NCBI GenBank assembly: GCA_964601355.1
Contig: CAZRNB010000103.1
Location: 1 to 11,210 of the forward strand
Source of the DNA: CAZRNB01 sp964601355
GTDB lineage: Bacteria > Planctomycetota > Phycisphaerae > Sedimentisphaerales > Anaerobacaceae
Direction of reading: 5' to 3'
Length of the DNA: 11,210 nucleotides
Part shown: one piece after another, positions 1 to 5,863 of the stretch
How the letters are laid out: every line of letters begins with the position of its first letter
Position numbering within the stretch: the stretch's first letter is position 1
Made by a program: the position numbers and the translations under genes
Notes under the pieces: generated by a model
The model's database searches: none
What the model saw: the letters and a program-made list of their open reading frames with translations, nothing else
Told to the model about the DNA's origin: nothing

Positions 1-98
1 GTGATAATAGGCAATAGAATAACCTGTCTTTACCTATAAATGTGACATGCACCCAGCCCAACGTGTGTGACCAGATTTTGTGGCAGAACAACACAGGC

Positions 99-136
99 TT
101 GTCATGCTGAACGGAGCAAAGCAGAGTGAAGCTTCT
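99..136 (+). repeat. Interspersed repeat of the TGTCATnCTGA...GTGAAGC type, plus orientation
   Basis: The segment begins TTGTCATGCTGAACGGAGC and ends in GAGTGAAGCTTCT. It resembles a short intergenic repeat style seen in many bacterial genomes, roughly TCATnCTGAGCnnAGCGAAG followed by AATCT or ATCT. Its partner at 189-222 is in the opposite orientation about 50 bases away, so the pair could fold into a long imperfect hairpin. The family assignment is from memory of the motif, not from a search. Confidence 0.5.
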
Positions 137-188
137 AAACATCGGAGGAGAAACCGACAAGCCATCGGGTACATGTCCACATCGGTGC

Positions 189-222
189 CCAGATTTTTCG
201 CTGTGCTCAAGATAACAAAATG
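189..222 (-). repeat. Interspersed repeat of the TTATCTTGAGCnnAGCGAA type, minus orientation
   Basis: Read on the minus strand this contains GTTATCTTGAGCACAGCGAA followed by AAATCTGG, which fits the same CTGAGC...GCGAAG...ATCT style as the copy at 99-136. When translated, this repeat type gives the recurring spurious peptide FVILSTAKNL, which explains the small open frame crossing the region. Confidence 0.5.
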
Positions 223-415
223 GGTGTAAAGTGTGACTTGAACCGGATTTAACAAAGTCACGATGGCAAACGGAAAAATTAAATCCTGCTACGACGAATG
301 CAAATTTCTCATTTTTAAGTTATAGATGATGATTTATTCGTTGCTCGCTTCTATTATTTCAACAACCGGCCTAAAAAACCTAACATATCTTAATTGTCTT
401 AACATGGTGTCTATA

Positions 416-1129
416 TTATATTCGGAGAAAATCCTCGAATACAACGTTCTCTATGAATTCTATTAATAAGGGCAAAACCAAAAAAAATAGAGTTGTCTTT
501 AATTCTGGAGTGCTTAAATATACCTTCCAGCTCCATTTATCACTTTGCCTTTTAAACGGCCAATTTCGAAATGAAGGAATAAAGGCTGGAACCTTAGACC
601 TGTACAGGCTCCACTCTTGGCCGAATCGCTTCTGTAACGATCTTTCTTCGAATAAAATCGCTGCTCCATAAAACAATATAAACAAAGTGATCATCACAAC
701 CCAGTTTAGCCAGTCATTAAGTTGAAAGAGCACACCTAATACTACGAATAATGAGCCAAGATATAGAGGATGTCTAACGATTGCGTAAGGTCCGGTATTA
801 AACAGTCGTCCTTTAACGAAGTGCCCTCTCGCCCATATTCTTACGGCTGCGCCAATAATCACCAATGTGGCGCCAATAACAGCCCACATTGAAAGTGTCT
901 CTTGTTCCCATAAACACAATTCATGGGGCTTGTTGCCGGTCAGGATGTTTTCAACTATTAGGACAGGAAAAGCTATCTTCAGAGATAACGTCCTATATTT
1001 TCTCAGTGAGTTCAGAATACCATCAAAACGACTAAACGAATTTCTTAAGCTGATTTCTTTCATACTCATAATTCTAATAATGATAAAATAATAAAAGTAC
1101 AAAAGTGTACTTTTTCTTATTTTCGGCAT
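416..1129 (-). CDS. Membrane methyltransferase, isoprenylcysteine/phospholipid methyltransferase superfamily
   Basis: A 237-residue membrane protein. The motif GPYAIVRHPLYLG (residues 113-125), followed by a hydrophobic segment and by EER...QKRFG..W..Y....PAFIPSF (161-187), is the signature of the ICMT/PEMT superfamily, which binds S-adenosylmethionine and methylates lipids or prenyl-type thiols at the membrane. Hydrophobic segments lie near 80-98, 122-137, 141-160 and 212-230; the last is a C-terminal extension beyond the usual family core. The ATG at 1129 starts two bases after the stop of the upstream ATPase gene, suggesting translational coupling. However, the first 20 residues come from AT-rich DNA containing an inverted repeat, so ATG codons at 1069 or 1063 are real alternatives. 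The substrate cannot be deduced. The superfamily is not a known Wood-Ljungdahl component, and the gene may simply share the transcript. Confidence 0.8.
   Translation of the reverse strand: MPKIRKSTLLYFYYFIIIRIMSMKEISLRNSFSRFDGILNSLRKYRTLSLKIAFPVLIVENILTGNKPHELCLWEQETLSMWAVIGATLVIIGAAVRIWARGHFVKGRLFNTGPYAIVRHPLYLGSLFVVLGVLFQLNDWLNWVVMITLFILFYGAAILFEERSLQKRFGQEWSLYRSKVPAFIPSFRNWPFKRQSDKWSWKVYLSTPELKTTLFFLVLPLLIEFIENVVFEDFLRI
1091..1116. terminator. Possible weak AT-rich hairpin between the ATPase and methyltransferase genes
   Basis: AAAGTAC and GTACTTT form a perfect 7-bp inverted repeat with a 6-base loop. T-rich sequence follows in both directions (TTATTATTTT on the minus strand). It lies just after the stop codon of the AcsF-like gene (1132-1134). 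If it terminates or attenuates transcription, the methyltransferase would start at 1069 or 1063 rather than at 1129. The stem is short and AT-rich, so this is weak evidence. Confidence 0.25.
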
Positions 1130-1131
1130 TT

Positions 1132-1872
1132 TTACAGTTGCTCTATAAATTTATCTGCCATAATTTTACATATCTCCAAAAGTGCCGGACTGTCTTGGGA
1201 AATGTCGAAGATTGTTTTGCCCTGCAAAGAGCTATCAAACACAGTTTTATCGTAAGGAATACAACCAAGCACGTCTATTCCATCAAGCAATCTGCTGCTT
1301 TCAGTTTTGTTCCAAATAACACCGATTTGTTTTACAGCAATTGGCAGCCGTTTAGCAATTTCAAAAATTCTCCGGGCAGTAAGGACACCTAACGGACTCG
1401 GCTCAGCCACTATACACAATAAATCAACATTGTTGGTAGTTCGCCTGGATAAATGCTCCATTCCGGCCTCATTATCTATGACGACAAATTTATACTGTGA
1501 GCTTAGCTGGTCGATAAATTTTCGCAGCATATTATTCACAGCACAATAGCAGGATGGACCTTCAGGCCGACCCATCGTTAGCAAGTCAAATCCAGCCGAC
1601 TCAAAAATCGCCTGCTGTATGCCATATTCGAGCGTCCTTAGACGATCCGTACCGGCGGCATTTTGCGGCCCAGCGCGGGCGTCTTCTCGCAGCTCTGCAA
1701 TAGTGACATTCGGCCGAACTCCAAGCGTCAAACCCAGACAGGAATTGGGATCTGCATCCACCGCAAGTAAAGCCCCCCTGCCGCTACCGGTCAGCAGGTG
1801 TCTAATAATCAATGCAGCTATGGTAGTCTTACCAGAGCCGCCTTTACCACTTATAGCGATAGTTGTTGCCAT
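1132..1872 (-). CDS. acsF: AcsF/CooC-type nickel-insertion ATPase
   Basis: A 246-residue MinD/CooC-class P-loop ATPase. The deviant Walker A motif GKGGSGKTT spans residues 9-17 (second lysine K15), DADPNS is at 39-44, and the Walker B region VVIDNEAGMEHLSRRT is at 130-145. The CxC pair C108-Y-C110 in GPSCYCAVNNMLRK is the metal-binding and dimer-interface motif of CooC proteins. The family uses ATP to load nickel into CODH or ACS. In Moorella, AcsF matures the Ni site of acetyl-CoA synthase, and this is the likelier role here because a separate CooC sits beside cooS. It is cytoplasmic. The ATG at 1872 is the natural start since the P-loop follows at once; a clear Shine-Dalgarno is lacking. 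It is separated from the S23-family gene by a 102-base repeat-filled gap. The assignment to AcsF rather than a second CooC is inference from context. Confidence 0.85.
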   Translation of the reverse strand: MATTIAISGKGGSGKTTIAALIIRHLLTGSGRGALLAVDADPNSCLGLTLGVRPNVTIAELREDARAGPQNAAGTDRLRTLEYGIQQAIFESAGFDLLTMGRPEGPSCYCAVNNMLRKFIDQLSSQYKFVVIDNEAGMEHLSRRTTNNVDLLCIVAEPSPLGVLTARRIFEIAKRLPIAVKQIGVIWNKTESSRLLDGIDVLGCIPYDKTVFDSSLQGKTIFDISQDSPALLEICKIMADKFIEQL

Positions 1873-1881
1873 TCTCGTAAT

Positions 1882-1978
1882 CTAAGTGCCTAAAGTTTGA
1901 AGTGACTAAAGTGACTAAAGTTATGAACTTTAATTTTAGCTAACTTTAGGCACTTTAGCTCACTTTACTCCACTTTAC
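1882..1978. repeat. Imperfect inverted repeat made of CTAAAGTGM units, copy 1
   Basis: Left arm units such as CTAAAGTGACTAAAGT (1906-1921) face right arm units ACTTTAGGCACTTTAG (1943-1958), giving 15 of 16 complementary positions and an AT-rich centre. Units recur every 9 or 10 bases. The element fills the gap between the S23-family gene and the AcsF-like gene, and the stop codon of the S23-family gene (1975-1977) lies inside its right edge. Its architecture is nearly the same as that of the element at 4330-4427. Confidence 0.85.
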
Positions 1979-2346
1979 TTCTTTCCAACGGACGTAAAAA
2001 TAGCAAGGAATTCCCCGCACTCTTTATAGTCGTACTTCACTTTCTCCCAAGCAAGACATTTAAGCTTTACTATTACTTCCAGCCAGTATTGTGTCTCACT
2101 GGCTTCGCTTTCACAAATCCTAATCTTGTTTTTGAAATCTGCTTTGCTTCTGGCACGGTTGGCTTCTCGATAATTTGCACCAATAGACGTTCCAGATTTT
2201 GTTATCTGAGTTCTTATTACCCTTCCTTCGGGTGTATTTGGTAAAGTGCAGGATAAACGAATTATACGTAATGCGAATTCCCGCGTACGATTTTCAAGCT
2301 CTTTGGCAAATTCTTTATTACTCTTAACTTTAGTCACTTTAGGCAC
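1975..2346 (-). CDS. Four-helix-bundle protein, S23/IVP family
   Basis: A 123-residue protein with the family pattern RTREFALRIIRL (20-31), LPNT.EGRVI..QI.KSGTSIGANYREA.RA (35-65), DFKNKIRICESEASETQYWLE (70-90) and a closing EFLAIFTSVGK (112-122). It belongs to the four-helix-bundle family first known from intervening sequences in 23S rRNA genes, which is related to Avd, the accessory protein of diversity-generating retroelements. The molecular role of free-standing members is unknown. The start codon is GTG at 2346 (or GTG at 2337). Both lie in the 9-10-bp repeat array, so residues 1-7 (PKVTKVK after the start) are repeat-encoded, and the TAA stop is also in repeat sequence. No strong Shine-Dalgarno is seen. 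It sits between CFeSP-activation and Ni-maturation genes with no functional link that I know of, and looks like an insertion. Confidence 0.85.
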   Translation of the reverse strand: MPKVTKVKSNKEFAKELENRTREFALRIIRLSCTLPNTPEGRVIRTQITKSGTSIGANYREANRARSKADFKNKIRICESEASETQYWLEVIVKLKCLAWEKVKYDYKECGEFLAIFTSVGKK

Positions 2347-2369
2347 TTTAGCTCACTTTAGGCACTCAT
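2324..2369. repeat. ACTTTAGNC array (single-armed copy), overlapping the S23-family gene start
   Basis: Units ACTTTAGTC, ACTTTAGGC, ACTTTAGCTC and ACTTTAGGC follow one another at 9-10-base spacing, matching the right arm of the elements at 1882-1978 and 4330-4427. No facing left arm is present. With the right arm at 1943-1978 it makes a direct repeat on either side of the S23-family gene. It begins about 14 bases after the stop codon of the RACo-type gene. Confidence 0.85.
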
Positions 2370-2382
2370 ATCGGGTACCGAA

Positions 2383-4311
2383 TCAAGAACTGCACCCAAC
2401 AATCTTAACTGTTGGAAACAGTGTCAAATCCGTGTGCGGCAAAAATTTTGCCCTCATAAACTCTTCCATATAACCCGGATGGCTCATCAAATCAAAATAG
2501 GTCATGCTGCCCGCAATTTTTTCGGCAGTTTCAAGAGCTTTGCGGCTCAATAAGGCCATCTTCGCCCCTGCGATGGATGTATTTCCCACAAAGAAAATCT
2601 TCTCAGACGGCACATCCGGCAGCATCCCAATATTAACAGCCTGGCGAACGTCGAGGAAATTTCCAAATCCACCTGCCAAATAAATCGCATTGATGTCTTG
2701 CAATCTTGTTTGTGTTGACTCCATAAGCACACGGATAGCAGCAAAAACGCCGGCTTTGGAGCGAATCAGATTATCAATATCCGCCTGTGTGATAACAATC
2801 TCCTTTTGTCCACCAGCCGGCGAAACCAACTGGAGCTGCAAACCATCATCACCCTCCGTCAAACGCGAACATAAATATTTAGCCCCGCAATTTATTGCGG
2901 GGTTGAACCTGCCAGTTCGGTCTATAATTCCGTTGACAAATAATTCTGCGATTGTATCTAAAAGTCCTGTGCCGCAGATGCCTGCGGGAGTAACACCACC
3001 AATAGTTTTAAACTCAATAGAACCATTATCAAGAATTTTCAATCTTTCAATGGCTCCTGCTGTGGCTCTCATGCCGCACTGAACTCCGCTTCCCTCAAAG
3101 GCAGGTCCTGCCGAGCTTGAAGCGCAAACCAGCCAGTCGCGATTGCCGAGCACTACTTCGCCGTTTGTCCCTAAATCAACGAAAATCGAAAGACCATCTT
3201 TTGCGTAGATACCGGTAGCAAGCACACCAGCCACGATGTCACCACCTACATAAGCGGCTACACTTGGCAGACAGTATAATAAAGCTCTCTTATTAATCTT
3301 TATGCCGATTTTTGCTGCTCGCACGGGCGGCACAAAATTGGCAGAGGCAATATAAGGCTCTCTGCGTATGCGTGTCGGGTCAAGGCCCAAGAGAAAATGC
3401 ACCATGGTTGTATTGCCGGAGCAGATAACGGCGGTTATATCGTTCAAATCAATTTTTTGTTTGTCCGCAAGAGTCACTATAAGATTATTTACATCCTGCA
3501 CAATATGGTTTTGCATCTGATTGAAGGCGTTATTTTCCTCAGCATAAATAATCCTGCGGATATAATCTTCGCCGAAATTTATTTGGCTGTTATATGCAGC
3601 TTCGATATCAACAGTTGCTCTGCCAGTCATGTCAAGAAGATGAGCTACAACAGTGGTAGTACCAATATCTATCGCCACAGCAAAATTTTTAATCTGTTGT
3701 AACAATTTTTCAACATCGATAACTTCCGTCGTTCCACCTCGCCGGCCAATTGTCGCCGATATATTATAGTTTGATTCGCGAAGCACTCCGGAAAGTTTTT
3801 GCAGAATGCCAAAGCCTGTTCGTATTATAGGAGCATCAATTTTCCCGCGTATGGCTAAATATAAACGCTCAAGGTCTGCGGTATGGTCCTGCACCGTCGG
3901 CGGTGACATCTCAAGCTCAAGTCTGCGAACCAGTGGATCGAATTCAAAGACCTCTTCTTCGGGTCCGCTTGTTTGTTGTGCAGCTTTATCCATCAGTATC
4001 TGAGAGCCTTTCAGCGTATGTGATGTTGGAACCGTCACAATCATATCGGAAAGTACTTCAGCCCGGCAGGCTAATACAACATTTCTATTTAATTCATCCG
4101 CTGTAAGTAATGTGGAAGGCTTGTTTTTGAACTGACCATGTTCAATGATTACCTTGCATTTGCCGCAAAAGCCGTCACCGCCGCAGGTGCTGCTTAAATA
4201 AACACCCGCTTTACGAGCCGCCTCAAGCAGAGTCGTACCGCTTTGAACCTCGGCTTTTAAACCGGTTAGCTCAAAACAAACGGTAAATTTTGAATTATTA
4301 CTCTCTTGCAT
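2383..4311 (-). CDS. acsV: RACo-type reductive activator of the corrinoid iron-sulfur protein (ferredoxin + ASKHA ATPase)
   Basis: A 642-residue protein. An N-terminal [2Fe-2S] ferredoxin domain (about 8-100) has ligands C43, C49, C52 (TCGGDGFCGKC) and C82 (ACRAE). A linker follows (about 100-208), then an ASKHA ATPase domain of the DUF4445 type: AVAIDIGTTT at 211-220, YVGGDIVAG at 354-362, VDLGTNGEVVLG at 378-389, SAGPAFEGSGV at 400-410 and YLAGGFG at 544-550. Proteins of this build (RACo) use ATP hydrolysis to drive electron transfer that returns accidentally oxidised Co(II) CFeSP to the methyl-accepting Co(I) state. Its position right after acsC fits. The ATG at 4311 has GGGGA and GAGG upstream. 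One oddity is residues 469-481 (NPAINCGAKYL region), encoded by a stem-loop repeat that also occurs between genes here. The gene symbol follows the acs-cluster naming of the Moorella homologue. Confidence 0.92.
   Translation of the reverse strand: MQESNNSKFTVCFELTGLKAEVQSGTTLLEAARKAGVYLSSTCGGDGFCGKCKVIIEHGQFKNKPSTLLTADELNRNVVLACRAEVLSDMIVTVPTSHTLKGSQILMDKAAQQTSGPEEEVFEFDPLVRRLELEMSPPTVQDHTADLERLYLAIRGKIDAPIIRTGFGILQKLSGVLRESNYNISATIGRRGGTTEVIDVEKLLQQIKNFAVAIDIGTTTVVAHLLDMTGRATVDIEAAYNSQINFGEDYIRRIIYAEENNAFNQMQNHIVQDVNNLIVTLADKQKIDLNDITAVICSGNTTMVHFLLGLDPTRIRREPYIASANFVPPVRAAKIGIKINKRALLYCLPSVAAYVGGDIVAGVLATGIYAKDGLSIFVDLGTNGEVVLGNRDWLVCASSSAGPAFEGSGVQCGMRATAGAIERLKILDNGSIEFKTIGGVTPAGICGTGLLDTIAELFVNGIIDRTGRFNPAINCGAKYLCSRLTEGDDGLQLQLVSPAGGQKEIVITQADIDNLIRSKAGVFAAIRVLMESTQTRLQDINAIYLAGGFGNFLDVRQAVNIGMLPDVPSEKIFFVGNTSIAGAKMALLSRKALETAEKIAGSMTYFDLMSHPGYMEEFMRAKFLPHTDLTLFPTVKIVGCSS
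2872..2904 (+). repeat. ATTTAGCC stem-loop repeat inside the RACo-type gene
   Basis: TAAATATTTAG precedes a perfect 8-bp stem, CCCCGCAA (2883-2890) and TTGCGGGG (2895-2902), with the loop TTTA. The same flank and stem-loop plan occurs between genes at 8108-8136, 8066-8095 (opposite strand) and 10990-11036 (opposite strand). Here it is in frame within the coding sequence and encodes the peptide around NPAINCGAKYL. Confidence 0.75.
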
Positions 4312-4329
4312 CCTCGATATTCCCCATCA

Positions 4330-4427
4330 AAGTGCCTAAAGTTATGAGTGACTAAAGTGCCTAAAGTTATGAATTATTTTTTACTTTAGCTCACTTTAGG
4401 CACTTTAGTTCACTTTAGACACTTTTA
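4330..4427. repeat. Imperfect inverted repeat made of CTAAAGTGM units, copy 2
   Basis: CTAAAGTGCCTAAAGT (4352-4367) and ACTTTAGGCACTTTAG (4393-4408) are perfectly complementary over 16 bases, around an AT-rich centre of about 25 bases. Extra units lie outside this core on both sides. It fills the gap between acsC and the RACo-type gene, and the TAA stop of acsC (4425-4427) abuts its right edge. It is nearly the same in layout as 1882-1978. On the mRNA it could form a long hairpin between the two cistrons. Confidence 0.85.
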
Positions 4428-5777
4428 ATTCCAAATCTCCCGCAGATATTTCGGCAGCATGGAGCTTTCTCGAGGGCCTACCATAATCTGCCAGCTTGTG
4501 GCTTCTTCGAGCTTGCCGCTCATCACCGCCACGTAGCCCGGTATTATCAATTTTCGGTGCTTGACTAACTTATCTACGTTATATTTTGTCATCGCCTCCG
4601 CTACAATCTTTTCGTTGAGCTTGTCCCCTGAATAAGCAGTCAGCACGCTGGTACCCTCAGTATCCACCACGAGGATATAGCTCGGGACGCGGCTGGCTTC
4701 GACGTCAGATTCCACAGTGTAATAGGTCAGAGAAAAGTTTGTAGTGAACATCAGCGGGGACTTCTCATCCGGTTCGCCGATAGCATAAACCTTTGGCTCG
4801 ACCTGCACAGGCTTTTGTGGGTCTGTAAAGATATTCATTACAGCGGTAAGCAAAGGTAAAATAACGTAAGGCTCGATAGTATCAACCACCACGATGCTCG
4901 AATATTTACAAATCAGACTCGCTGCAGCAGCCAATTCTTGATTCTCGCTACGAGTATCAAGCATCGAGCATCGTGTGAACGAGATAGTTGGATAGCCTAA
5001 AGGCCGAAAGATTTTCTTCAGTGACAGAGCCCGCATCCGCGTCAAGCTGTACAATTCATCGCGCAGGCTCAAAGTTTGCGGACAAAGAACAATATCTTCA
5101 ACACCACAGGCTTTGATCTTTTCGCTAAGGTCGGCAAGTGCCTCTATTGATTCAGCTTTTACTGCGAGTGGACAATTATTATCTTTAGCAACTTTCGCCA
5201 TTGCCTGTGCCGTATCAGCTTTTGCCGATGCCAGTAAAGGCCGGGCATTTTTGATTTGACCGACCGCTGACGCCATTGCTTCAGGCGAATCAGTCACCAG
5301 AATTGGAGCAAGGCTGCTTGCCTCTTTTGCCGCTGCCGCAGCCCGCGCGAAAGCATCAGCTTTGCCGCTTTCGTTGACTATGGCTATGGCTCTAACGCCT
5401 ATCTTTGTCCCCACCCGCTCGAACGAAAGCCGATTTATGGCCTCGATGCGTTTATTCAAATCCTGGCCGGTGAGTTTATCTGAGACCGTTACAGCCAATA
5501 TCGTTGGGTTATGAAATTTCTCTTCGTGCCGAAAAAGCACCGTCTCCTGGCCGACCTGCACCTGATTGTCACCGATACCGAATGTAATCTTGCGCATTGG
5601 AGGAGCCGCTGCCGCTGCGAGCTTGTTTTTGGCCTCTTGTGAGACATCAGGACAATCATCGAGCTTGACGCGTTTCTGAGCAAGCGCCATGGCAAAGGCC
5701 AAACAAGTAGGCAGACCACATTTTTTGCAGTTGGTCTTCGGCAATAGCTTAAAAATCTCCAAACCGGTCAAAGCCAT
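4425..5777 (-). CDS. acsC: Corrinoid iron-sulfur protein, large (gamma) subunit
   Basis: A 450-residue cytoplasmic protein. The N-terminal [4Fe-4S] domain has the ligand pattern C17-KK-C20-GLPT-C25 and C42 (DDCPDV), the hallmark of AcsC/CdhE. A TIM-barrel region follows (about 65-315), then the conserved TDPQKPVQVEPKVYAIGEPDE.SP (318-341) and TTNFSLTYYTVESDVEASRVPSY (345-367), leading into the C-terminal cobamide-binding domain. With AcsD it carries the methyl group from methyl-tetrahydrofolate to the A-cluster of AcsB; the [4Fe-4S] cluster serves in reductive activation. The ATG at 5777 has AAAGGAAG upstream with about 8 bases of spacing. Length is close to the usual 440-450. Residues about 270-279 (CSMLDTRSEN) look like extra sequence encoded by a heptamer array at 4932-4973. 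No acsD gene follows, which is unusual. Confidence 0.95.
   Translation of the reverse strand: MALTGLEIFKLLPKTNCKKCGLPTCLAFAMALAQKRVKLDDCPDVSQEAKNKLAAAAAPPMRKITFGIGDNQVQVGQETVLFRHEEKFHNPTILAVTVSDKLTGQDLNKRIEAINRLSFERVGTKIGVRAIAIVNESGKADAFARAAAAAKEASSLAPILVTDSPEAMASAVGQIKNARPLLASAKADTAQAMAKVAKDNNCPLAVKAESIEALADLSEKIKACGVEDIVLCPQTLSLRDELYSLTRMRALSLKKIFRPLGYPTISFTRCSMLDTRSENQELAAAASLICKYSSIVVVDTIEPYVILPLLTAVMNIFTDPQKPVQVEPKVYAIGEPDEKSPLMFTTNFSLTYYTVESDVEASRVPSYILVVDTEGTSVLTAYSGDKLNEKIVAEAMTKYNVDKLVKHRKLIIPGYVAVMSGKLEEATSWQIMVGPRESSMLPKYLREIWN
4932..4973. repeat. Degenerate 7-bp-period array inside acsC
   Basis: Read from 4932 the plus strand divides into six 7-base units, of which TGATTCT, AGTATCA, AGCATCG and AGCATCG are the clearest. 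The last two are identical tandem copies. The array is in frame in acsC and encodes about CSMLDTRSEN at a point where the family, as I recall it, has only a few loop residues. The unit length matches the arrays at 5794-5863, 9673-9714 and 10110-10151, though the unit sequence differs. Confidence 0.55.
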
Positions 5778-5793
5778 GAAAAACTTCCTTTCT

Positions 5794-5863
5794 CGTATTG
5801 CGTATTGCGTCGTGCGTTGTGTGAAGCACGCAATACGCCATACGCACGACGCACGACAAACTA
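5794..5863. repeat. Intergenic 7-bp-period array with dyad symmetry between acsB and acsC
   Basis: From 5794 the sequence divides cleanly into ten 7-base units: two CGTATTG, then CGTCGTG and CGTTGTG, a centre TGAAGCA, then CGCAATA, CGCCATA and two CGCACGA. The left units are inverted relative to the right units: CGTATTGCGT (5801-5810) is complementary to ACGCAATACG (5828-5837), and GTCGTGCGT (5810-5818) to ACGCACGAC (5842-5850). The array runs into the TAG stop of acsB (5861-5863) and stops before the acsC ribosome-binding site, so the acsB-acsC mRNA junction can fold. Confidence 0.8.

Larger units (their letters stand above)
1..415. other. Gene-free region downstream of the cluster
   Basis: No convincing coding sequence is visible here. 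Open frames in this stretch are short, lack a recognisable domain and one of them runs through the repeats. The region holds two short repeats in opposite orientation (99-136 and 189-222), listed separately, and then AT-rich sequence up to the stop codon of the methyltransferase gene at 416-418. I see no strong GC-rich terminator hairpin after that stop codon, so where transcription of the minus-strand cluster ends is not shown by the sequence. Confidence 0.6.

Noticed and set aside
34..261. Minus-strand open frame of 75 residues
   Set aside because: It runs through the interspersed repeat at 189-222, whose translation gives the familiar spurious FVILSTAKNL peptide; no ribosome-binding site or domain.
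263..325. Plus-strand mini-frame of 20 codons (MANGKIKSCYDECKFLIFKL)
   Set aside because: Very short, no clear Shine-Dalgarno sequence, no recognisable family and no conserved context.
1975..2346. 23S rRNA intervening sequence
   Set aside because: The S23-family gene is of the type found in such sequences, but no rRNA sequence surrounds it; it lies between protein genes.
1882..2369. CRISPR-like array
   Set aside because: Units are only 9-10 bases, contiguous, and without unique spacers.
1882..2369. Diversity-generating retroelement suggested by the Avd-related protein
   Set aside because: No reverse transcriptase gene and no template/variable repeat pair are visible in the window.
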